Shown here piece by piece: positions 1-4,552 of a stretch of 6,191 nucleotides of DNA. The DNA comes from Chloroflexota bacterium (GTDB lineage: Bacteria; Chloroflexota; FW602-bin22; JAMCYS01), in assembly GCA_021847625.1 (NCBI GenBank), contig JAJZQK010000222.1, positions 1-6,191 on the forward strand, in the 5' to 3' direction. The notes beneath the pieces are model-generated. The model was not told the DNA's origin. It ran no database searches and saw nothing but the letters and a program-made list of their open reading frames with translations. Within the stretch, counting starts at the first letter, position 1. Each line of letters opens with the position of its first letter. Position numbers and translations under genes: made by a program.

Positions 1-1458
1 TCTTCCCTCGTGCCCATCGTCGTCATCTCCGCGATCTACGGCACCGGCGTGCTGGCCCACACGTTTGGTCGCCTGCCCCACGTGCGCAAGAGCGCCGTCA
101 TCTGGCTGCTCTGCGTCGGCGTGCTCGCCACGAGTCTGACCTATCACTACTACCGTGGCTTCACACCGCTCTCCCCGTCCTTCGCGATGACCTGGCCCGG
201 CGCGCACGAAGCCATCGGCGAGCGGCTGATCGCGAGCATCCCGGCCGAAGCGCCCGTCTCGGCCCAGTTCAACCTCGGCCCGCACCTCTCGCAGCGGGCG
301 GACCTGCGCATGTTCCCCGATGTTGGCGATGCCGAGTACATCCTCCTCGACGTGACCACCCAACCGAACGCGGTGGGCCTCAACGACGGCTTCCATGACC
401 GCATACGGGAGGCGCTCGACCGGCCGGATTTCGGCGTCATCGCGGCCGAAGACGGCTTCATCCTGCTGCAGCGCGGGGCGCCGCACCGGGCGCTTCCCGA
501 CGAGTTCTACTCCTTCGCCCGGGCAGCGGAGGCGAATCCTTCCCATTCCCTCCGCATCCGCTTCGCGGATGCCGTCGAGCTGCTGGGGTATGATGTACAG
601 ACGAGCCGCGACGCGAGGGTAGACCTCACGCTCTACTGGCGGGCGCTGCGCCCCATGAAAGAGGACCTCTTTCTCGCCGTCTATCTCACCGATGGCCAGG
701 GCAAGGAATTGGGGGCCACCCAGTATCGCCAGCCGGCCAATTACTGGTACCTGACCTCTCGTTGGCAGGTCGGCGAGGTCGTGCGTATGCAGACGCTGAT
801 GCTCCCGTGGGACCCGAGGGGTGACTTCGGCCTGGGCGTGGGGGTGGTGGACGGAACCGACCCGTGGGACGTGGGCCGGCGCCTGCTGCCGGCGGTCGAG
901 GAGGCGGAAACGATGGTCGGCGCCGTCGCCAACGGCAGCATCGCGGAGATCGCCTACTTCGACCAGAATCGCGGCCTCGTGGCGCAGGAGGCGCGGGCGC
1001 GTCAGCGGGGGGAGTTGGCCGGCGATTCTTCCCCCGTCGCCAACTTCGGCGGGAGGGTGGAGCTGACCGGCTACGACGTGTCGCCCGCGCCTGCGGCGCC
1101 CGGCGAGGACCTGCGGGTGGTCTTGAACTGGCGGGTCCTCGGTTCACTCGACCAACGCCTGACGACCTTCGTCCATCTGCTGGCGCCCGGGCCCAGCGTC
1201 GCGGCGCAGAAGGATTCGCCGCCGCTGGGAGGACGCTTACCGACGACCTTCTGGCTGGCGGGGGATTCGATTGCCGACGAGTACCTGGTGTCGCTGCCGC
1301 GGTCGTTGGCGCCCGGGAAGTACGAGATCGAGGTCGGCTTGTACGAGCCAGTTTCCGGGGCCCGCGTCGCCCTGACCGATGCAAGCGGCCAACAGAGCGA
1401 CCACCTTATCCTCGGTTCAATCGAAGTGAAGGCGGGTTCAGCCGAAGCCCCCCGCTAG
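1..1458 (+). CDS. DUF2079-like membrane protein, C-terminal part, with two beta-sandwich-like repeats (5' partial)
   Basis: The frame is open to the left edge (codons S-S-L precede GTG at 10), so the true start lies upstream and GTG 10 is only an internal Val. Numbering from that Val as residue 1, two hydrophobic segments (about 1-18 and 29-46) look like the last transmembrane helices. Then comes a region (about 65-155) resembling the DUF2079 C-terminus: a 'P.APVSAQFNLGPHLS' stretch, an 'MFPD' stretch and 'AEYILLDV'. The rest is two related extracytoplasmic-type repeats, about 187-300 and 348-473, each opening with a 'VEL.GYDV' motif and a 'L..L.WR.L' strand. DUF2079 proteins are uncharacterised polytopic membrane proteins; some resemble lipid-linked-sugar-dependent glycosyltransferases, which would fit the downstream glycosyltransferases. 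Catalytic residues would lie in the missing N-terminal part. The TAG stop is at 1456-1458 and no intrinsic terminator follows. I am confident it is a real gene, moderately confident of the family, and cannot state a reaction. Confidence 0.82.
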   Translation, partial: SSLVPIVVISAIYGTGVLAHTFGRLPHVRKSAVIWLLCVGVLATSLTYHYYRGFTPLSPSFAMTWPGAHEAIGERLIASIPAEAPVSAQFNLGPHLSQRADLRMFPDVGDAEYILLDVTTQPNAVGLNDGFHDRIREALDRPDFGVIAAEDGFILLQRGAPHRALPDEFYSFARAAEANPSHSLRIRFADAVELLGYDVQTSRDARVDLTLYWRALRPMKEDLFLAVYLTDGQGKELGATQYRQPANYWYLTSRWQVGEVVRMQTLMLPWDPRGDFGLGVGVVDGTDPWDVGRRLLPAVEEAETMVGAVANGSIAEIAYFDQNRGLVAQEARARQRGELAGDSSPVANFGGRVELTGYDVSPAPAAPGEDLRVVLNWRVLGSLDQRLTTFVHLLAPGPSVAAQKDSPPLGGRLPTTFWLAGDSIADEYLVSLPRSLAPGKYEIEVGLYEPVSGARVALTDASGQQSDHLILGSIEVKAGSAEAPR

Positions 1459-1606
1459 AGTGACGTCCTCATTCCTCTCGGCTCGTCGCTAGTCAGCCTA
1501 GACACGGCTGCGCGTCATCTGCTGCGGATTCGAAGGCAGGCACGCATAGTCGCGGCGACGAATCGGACAGCGACGCCAAGAATATCCCCCAATTGGGCCC
1601 ATGATC

Positions 1607-1623
1607 GTGAACATCTGGTGAAC
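1607..1623. promoter_or_regulatory. Direct repeat GTGAAC x2 with 11-bp period, possible activator site
   Basis: GTGAAC occurs at 1607-1612 and again at 1618-1623, spaced one helical turn apart on the same face of the DNA. The pair lies about 58 bp upstream of the -35 box, a distance compatible with an activator site. The binding protein is unknown; the NarL-type regulator encoded downstream is one candidate (inference). Confidence 0.3.
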
Positions 1624-1660
1624 GTTTTGCGCCGATGCACCCAGGACCGTTGTAGTGCGT

Positions 1661-1688
1661 TGGCGTTAGCCAGTGTAGTCTAGACACG
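1661..1688. promoter_or_regulatory. Palindromes at the -35 box, possible operator
   Basis: TGGC (1661-1664) and GCCA (1669-1672) form a 4-bp inverted repeat around GTTA. The perfect 8-bp palindrome GTCTAGAC (1678-1685) overlaps the -35 hexamer. The 9-mer CTAGACACG that includes the -35 region (1680-1688) also occurs at 1498-1506, 182 bp upstream. Two copies of one motif, one on the -35 element, suggest a repressor or autoregulation site, but the motifs are short and chance is not excluded. Confidence 0.3.
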
Positions 1689-1709
1689 CTTGGTCTCATC
1701 GGATACAAT
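1681..1709 (+). promoter_or_regulatory. Sigma70-type promoter for the kinase/regulator operon
   Basis: The -35 box TAGACA (1681-1686) matches TTGACA at 5 of 6 positions. It is followed by an ideal 17-bp spacer and the -10 box TACAAT (1704-1709), which matches TATAAT at 5 of 6. The predicted transcription start is about 1716, giving a 5' UTR of about 120 nt before the kinase ATG at 1838. A palindrome (1678-1685) overlaps the -35 box. This is the best promoter match I found in the window. Confidence 0.7.
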
Positions 1710-1837
1710 TGTAATGGCCGCTAGGTAAGACCGTTCAGAATGTGATACGACCGCAGCGATCGGGGTCGATGTGAGATCGCGAGTCTGAATCGTCTAGTGA
1801 CCGCGTACTTCGTCGGAGCGCGAGGATTGGTAGAGGG

Positions 1838-2971
1838 ATGGCTGGGTCGAGCCTGACAACAGTCGCACAGCACTATGCCGTCCTCGCAAGCGTGGTGCGT
1901 CTGGGCCTTGAGTGCCGTGATGCCGAGGATATGGCCGTTCAGGCGCTCTCCGAGCTGCAAACGGTCGTACCATTCTCTTCCGCTGCTGTGTTTCTCTTCG
2001 ATCCGGCAGAAAGCACTCTCCGGTTGCTTGCTTGTGTGGGCGATGAGTATGCGATCTCTCACGTATTACCCCCTGCCCCAGGGTTGCCGCCGCTGGCGGA
2101 GGCCGAGCAGCCGTTCTGTCTTCCCAGTTGCTGGCAGCGCCGACCGGTCGCTCGCGACGAGAACGGCGAGTGGCTTGCCTGGACGATCAAGAAGGGATCG
2201 GGTGCTGCGCGAGGCCTGCTGGTGGTAGGACTGCAGCAGGGAGTGGGGTTAGGGCCAGAGCAGGCGTCTCTGGTCGGCGTCACGGGCGACATCCTCGCGG
2301 GCAACCTGGAACACCTTGATATGCTCCATATGGTTGAGCGAGAGGCGAGAGAGCAGGAGCGCGCGCGGGCGGGGAAGGCCCTTCACGATGGCGTTGCACA
2401 GAGCCTATGGTATCTCAGCCTTGAGCTACAGCGGGCGCAAACGATGGCCGCCGCGGGTGAGGCTCAAAGCGCGGTGAAAGTCTTGTCCTCGGCCATCTCC
2501 ATTGCCGACACGGTCTATGGAGAGGTAAGGGCTCTCATCGGTGACTTGCGAAGCGGCCACGAAGCCACGGGCGTGATGAACGTACCGAGGGTCATGCGCA
2601 ACCAGGTAGACCGGTTCGTCGCGCAGACGGGAATAGACGTCAGGTGGACGTCCGGAGGGGTGGAGTGGCTCGCCGACGCCTCCGTCTCCGGCAACGTCGT
2701 CTCGATTCTCAGGGAAGCCTTGACCAACGTGGCGAAACACGCCGCGGCGACGTGCGTGTGGGTCACGCTCAGGGAGGGTCGCCGCAACCTGGTGGTCAGA
2801 ATAAGAGACAACGGGCGCGGCGCGCGGCGGGTGGTGTTCACTGGCACCGACGGTCTGCACCTTGGCTTGCGGCTGATGCGGGAAAGGGCCCGAGCCGTGG
2901 GAGGTAGGCTAGAGGTGTCGTCCACACCAGGGAAGGGCACGACAGTCACTCTTCTAATCCCCAGAAGCTAG
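1838..2971 (+). CDS. Soluble GAF-domain sensor histidine kinase (HisKA_3/NarL-partner type)
   Basis: This 377-aa protein has three parts. Residues about 10-160 form a GAF-like sensor region. Residues about 170-240 form a HisKA_3 dimerisation/phosphotransfer helix pair with 'LHDGVAQSL', placing the phosphorylated His at 183. Residues about 280-376 form a HATPase domain with N-box 'REALTNVAKHA' (N297), G1 box 'DNGRG' (324-328), and G2 box 'GLHLGLRLMRERA' followed by 'GG.L...S.PG.GT'. All kinase motifs are intact, so it should autophosphorylate and pass phosphate to the adjacent regulator. No signal peptide or transmembrane helix is seen, so it is cytoplasmic. The sensor region has four cysteines (26, 66, 94, 98), including a C-x3-C pair, so redox or metal sensing is possible but unproven. 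ATG 1838 is the only usual start after the in-frame TGA at 1772-1774; a GAGG lies 12 nt upstream and another GAGGG directly abuts the ATG. The regulator gene follows after 49 bp. Confidence 0.93.
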   Translation: MAGSSLTTVAQHYAVLASVVRLGLECRDAEDMAVQALSELQTVVPFSSAAVFLFDPAESTLRLLACVGDEYAISHVLPPAPGLPPLAEAEQPFCLPSCWQRRPVARDENGEWLAWTIKKGSGAARGLLVVGLQQGVGLGPEQASLVGVTGDILAGNLEHLDMLHMVEREAREQERARAGKALHDGVAQSLWYLSLELQRAQTMAAAGEAQSAVKVLSSAISIADTVYGEVRALIGDLRSGHEATGVMNVPRVMRNQVDRFVAQTGIDVRWTSGGVEWLADASVSGNVVSILREALTNVAKHAAATCVWVTLREGRRNLVVRIRDNGRGARRVVFTGTDGLHLGLRLMRERARAVGGRLEVSSTPGKGTTVTLLIPRS

Positions 2972-2983
2972 CGATTTGGCAGT

Positions 2984-3012
2984 AGGGCATCTCGTGCCCT
3001 CTGCCAGAGAGG
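2984..3012 (+). promoter_or_regulatory. Competing small hairpins and ribosome binding site before the response regulator
   Basis: The 49-bp gap between the kinase and regulator contains AGGGCA (2984-2989) and TGCCCT (2995-3000), a 6-bp stem with a 5-nt loop. CCTCT (2998-3002) can instead pair with AGAGG (3008-3012), which is part of the Shine-Dalgarno AGAGAGG (3006-3012, 8 nt before the ATG). The two stems share 2998-3000, so they exclude each other. This could tune regulator translation relative to kinase, but both stems are short. Confidence 0.35.
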
Positions 3013-3020
3013 TACACTAG

Positions 3021-3677
3021 ATGGAGACTCACGGCGTTCTTATAGTAGACGACCATGCGATGTTCAGGCAGGGCCTGCGGCGGCTGCTCTCGGACGTGCT
3101 CGAGTTCGAGGTTGTCGGAGAGGCCGTAGACGGTATAGAAGCGCTGAAGAAGGCCCGGGAACTGCGCCCCAGCGTCGTTCTCATGGACCTCAGGATGCCC
3201 GTGTGCGATGGGGTCGCAGCGACGAGGTTGCTGAAGGCCGAGCTGCCGGAGGCCAAGGTGGTCGTCCTCACGATGTCGGACGAGGAGCAGGACGTCTTGA
3301 CGGCGATCCAGGCGGGCGCGGACGGTTACGTGGTGAAGACGACCGAGGTCGCGGCCTTGGTCAAGTCCATCCGCGGCGTCCTGGCCGGGGAAGCTGCCCT
3401 CACGCGCCAGATGATGGCTCGTCTGATAGCTCGGATGCGCCACGAGAGGGAGCAGGGGCAGAGGACCGAAGGGCCGGGGGTTTCCACGCTCAGCGAACGC
3501 GAACGAGAGGTGATTCGGCTGGTGGCCAGGGGTGCCAGCAACCGCGAGATAGCGGCCGCGCTGGTGGTGTCGGAAAGCACCGTGCGCAGCCACCTGCACA
3601 ACATACTCTTCAAGCTTGGTCTGGAGAACCGTGTGCAGGCGGCCATGTATGCCTTGCGGGAGGGTCTTGGTCCCTAA
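3021..3677 (+). CDS. NarL/LuxR-family response regulator
   Basis: This 218-aa protein has the usual length and order for the family. The N-terminal receiver (about 4-122) has acidic pair D10-D11, phosphoacceptor D56 in 'VVLMDLRMP', switch residue T84 and conserved K106. A short linker follows, then a LuxR-type helix-turn-helix (about 156-214) starting 'LSEREREVIRLVARGASNREIA' with recognition region 'SESTVRSHLHNI'. All key residues are present, so it should be phosphorylated by the kinase encoded 49 bp upstream and bind DNA, probably as a dimer. ATG 3021 has a good Shine-Dalgarno AGAGAGG with 8-nt spacing. The gene is followed by a strong terminator, so kinase and regulator form their own unit. 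Targets are not visible; the neighbouring glycan genes and its own promoter are the obvious candidates (inference). Confidence 0.95.
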   Translation: METHGVLIVDDHAMFRQGLRRLLSDVLEFEVVGEAVDGIEALKKARELRPSVVLMDLRMPVCDGVAATRLLKAELPEAKVVVLTMSDEEQDVLTAIQAGADGYVVKTTEVAALVKSIRGVLAGEAALTRQMMARLIARMRHEREQGQRTEGPGVSTLSEREREVIRLVARGASNREIAAALVVSESTVRSHLHNILFKLGLENRVQAAMYALREGLGP

Positions 3678-3702
3678 GCCCTCTTAGTGAATCGGCCACT
3701 CG

Positions 3703-3745
3703 AAGCAGGTCGTGGCTCTACGCCCGGCCTGCTTTTGTCTTGTCT
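3703..3745 (+). terminator. Rho-independent terminator after the response regulator
   Basis: AAGCAGG (3703-3709) pairs with CCTGCTT (3728-3734). The stem extends inward through TCG/CGG (3710-3712 with 3725-3727, including one G-U pair) and, past a bulged T at 3713, GGC/GCC (3714-3716 with 3722-3724), closing a 5-nt loop. That gives about 13 bp with one bulge. A T-rich run TTTTGTCTTGTCT (3733-3745) follows. It lies 25 bp after the regulator stop. Confidence 0.78.
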
Positions 3746-3796
3746 CGCGCACTCCTCGGCTGCTACGGCAGCAAGCAGGCGTCGGCAGCCGCCATT

Positions 3797-3822
3797 TTGT
3801 CCACTCCTCTTGTCCATTCCTC
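3797..3822. repeat. 13-bp tandem direct repeat, two copies
   Basis: TTGTCCACTCCTC (3797-3809) is followed directly by TTGTCCATTCCTC (3810-3822), with 12 of 13 positions identical. It is pyrimidine-rich on the plus strand. It may be a slippage duplication or a paired protein-binding site; with two copies only it is not a CRISPR or VNTR array. Confidence 0.55.
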
Positions 3823-3896
3823 CCTCAACATTTTCACGGGATCTCAGCGCACCCTAAACAGACTACGCAGGGGCCCCTCAACAATGTCTCTGGCGA

Positions 3897-3909
3897 CCGG
3901 ACCGTCCGG
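3897..3909. promoter_or_regulatory. Inverted repeat CCGGAC-C-GTCCGG, possible operator
   Basis: A perfect 6-bp inverted repeat around a single central base lies 64 bp upstream of the pseudo-receiver ATG. Size and symmetry fit a dimeric helix-turn-helix regulator site, but such repeats are easy to obtain in GC-rich DNA and no bound protein can be named. Confidence 0.3.
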
Positions 3910-3960
3910 ATGGCTAGCGAGATTCAACCTACTGTCGTGGGCTGGAAGGGCGGTCGCCTT

Positions 3961-3973
3961 TAGTATTTAACCA
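3961..3973 (+). promoter_or_regulatory. AT-rich -10-like element abutting the start codon (possible leaderless start)
   Basis: TAGTAT (3961-3966) matches TATAAT at 4 of 6 positions and is 6 bp from ATG 3973, so a transcript initiated from it would begin at or very near the start codon. No Shine-Dalgarno is visible before ATG 3973 or the in-frame ATG 3982. The -35 position (3938-3943, TGGGCT) matches at only 3 of 6, so this is weak. Confidence 0.25.
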
Positions 3974-4398
3974 TGGGCACGATGGAGATAGTGCAGGGCG
4001 ATGCCACGCATACAAACTCAGGTGAGGCTGTGGAACGAAAATCTGCCGGTTCACCGCGCAAAGTAGTGATCGTCTTCCACTCGCCCATGTTCAGCGACAT
4101 CATACAGTCGCTGCTCAAGGACAGCGCGGGGATTCAGGTCATAGGTGCGGGCCAGACCTGGCCGGACTTGGCCGGGGCGGGGTCGGATGGCTCGCCCGAC
4201 GTCCTGATCGTCGAGCGCGGGTGGAACAACTTGCCGGACGAAGGATGTGGCGCCCGGCTGCTGGGTGCCATGTCAAACGAGATGGCGATCGACAAAATCA
4301 TCCTACTCAGTCTGAACGACACGGCGATCACGAGCTACATCAGGCGGCAGCTGGACAATGCCACCGGCGAGCGCTTGATCGCGGAGGTTGTTTCGTAG
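3973..4398 (+). CDS. Stand-alone degenerate receiver-like (pseudo-receiver) protein
   Basis: This 141-aa protein has a non-conserved N-terminus (1-28) followed by what reads as a receiver fold. Beta-1 is 'KVVIVFHSPMF', aligning without gaps to 'GVLIVDDHAMF' of the regulator upstream, so the metal-binding Asp pair is replaced by F35-H36. Beta-3 is 'PDVLIVE', where phosphoacceptor Asp becomes E81; the 46-residue distance from beta-1 is identical in both proteins. Beta-4 is 'KIILLSLND', with Ser for the switch Thr (S113). The chain ends near residue 141, before the beta-5 strand with the conserved Lys, and there is no output domain. It should not be phosphorylated normally; Glu may mimic the phosphorylated state (inference). 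A role as a protein-interaction partner is possible. In-frame TAG at 3961-3963 limits the start to ATG 3973 or 3982. No Shine-Dalgarno is seen. The receiver assignment is by eye and moderate. Confidence 0.72.
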   Translation: MGTMEIVQGDATHTNSGEAVERKSAGSPRKVVIVFHSPMFSDIIQSLLKDSAGIQVIGAGQTWPDLAGAGSDGSPDVLIVERGWNNLPDEGCGARLLGAMSNEMAIDKIILLSLNDTAITSYIRRQLDNATGERLIAEVVS

Positions 4399-4411
4399 CC
4401 TGCCTTCAGGC
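4398..4411 (+). other. Small hairpin at the stop codon of the pseudo-receiver gene
   Basis: GCCTG (4398-4402, beginning with the last base of the TAG stop) pairs with CAGGC (4407-4411) around CCTT. The stem is only 5 bp and no T-run follows, so it is unlikely to end transcription alone; readthrough into the glycosyltransferase genes is plausible. Confidence 0.35.
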
Positions 4412-4512
4412 GATCCCTCTCCCCACCGGCGATCGGCCCATTTGCGGACGGGGGACGGCGGTGGATGGAGGGTCGATGCCCGGAGCGAAGTAGTTGCCCA
4501 AGGAATCTAGCG

Positions 4513-4537
4513 TTCTGTCCCCTACTCGGGGACAGAA
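4513..4537. repeat. Perfect 10-bp inverted repeat (REP-like or leader hairpin)
   Basis: TTCTGTCCCC (4513-4522) and GGGGACAGAA (4528-4537) form a perfect 10-bp stem with the 5-nt loop TACTC. It is followed by ACGTGGGGG rather than a T-run, so it is not an intrinsic terminator. The core TGTCCCC/GGGGACA resembles palindromic repeats that accompany REP-associated transposases in many genomes (recalled pattern, not searched). It sits 15 bp before the next ATG. The sequence GGGGAC also recurs at 4451-4456 and, within the ribosome binding site, at 4543-4548. Confidence 0.7.
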
Positions 4538-4541
4538 ACGT

Positions 4542-4552
4542 GGGGGACGAAG
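4542..4552 (+). promoter_or_regulatory. Ribosome binding site of the first glycosyltransferase
   Basis: GGGGGA (4542-4547) lies 5 nt before ATG 4553 and supports that start. GGGGACGAA (4543-4551) nearly repeats the 3' arm of the hairpin (4528-4537), so the 5' arm TTCTGTCCCC could pair here instead, with one bulged U, and hide the ribosome binding site. Confidence 0.6.

Larger units (their letters stand above)
1459..1837. other. 379-bp intergenic region upstream of the two-component genes
   Basis: No credible coding sequence is seen on either strand. The base composition is visibly less GC-rich than the flanking genes. It contains a sigma70-like promoter (1681-1709), the 8-bp palindrome GTCTAGAC (1678-1685) overlapping its -35 box, an inverted repeat TGGC-GTTA-GCCA (1661-1672), direct repeats GTGAAC at 1607-1612 and 1618-1623 (11-bp period), overlapping palindromes CCCAATTGGG (1588-1597) and TGGGCCCA (1594-1601), and two copies of CTAGACACG (1498-1506 and 1680-1688). 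The roughly 120-nt 5' UTR predicted from the promoter has one modest stem, GCGATC (1756-1761) with GATCGC (1775-1780). No U-tract terminator for gene 1 was found. Confidence 0.7.
3678..3972. other. 295-bp intergenic region before the pseudo-receiver gene
   Basis: No convincing gene is present. After the terminator it carries a 13-bp tandem repeat (3797-3822), a 10-bp palindrome AGGGGCCCCT (3869-3878), an inverted repeat CCGGAC-C-GTCCGG (3897-3909) and a short AT-rich patch immediately before the next ATG. No strong sigma70 promoter was found; the best -10-like hexamer, TAGTAT (3961-3966), has only a weak -35 partner. Confidence 0.6.

Noticed and set aside
1494..1510. CAGCC/GGCTG hairpin as terminator for the first gene
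   Set aside because: The stem is only 5 bp and no T-run follows it.
1493..1708. Minus-strand 71-codon open frame in the intergenic region
   Set aside because: No recognisable domain and no good ribosome binding site seen; it overlaps the plus-strand promoter and palindromes, and its residue composition looks random.
2946..3599. Minus-strand 217-codon open frame opposite the response regulator
   Set aside because: It is antisense to a complete regulator with all family motifs; its His/Arg/Pro/Gln-rich composition is typical of a shadow frame in GC-rich DNA.
3797..3822. Start of a CRISPR array
   Set aside because: Only two 13-bp units directly abutting with no spacers and no cas genes.
3203..3970. 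Plus-strand 255-codon open frame running from inside the regulator into the gap
   Set aside because: The translation is Gly/Arg-rich low-complexity in the overlapping part, has no family motifs, and crosses a strong terminator.
4513..4537. 10-bp inverted repeat as an intrinsic terminator
   Set aside because: It is followed by AACGTGGGGG, not a T-run, and lies immediately before a ribosome binding site.
3973..4552. Pseudo-receiver as a frameshifted full-length NarL-type regulator
   Set aside because: None of the other frames downstream to 4552 shows a beta-5/Lys segment or a LuxR helix-turn-helix, so there is no remnant of a broken output domain.
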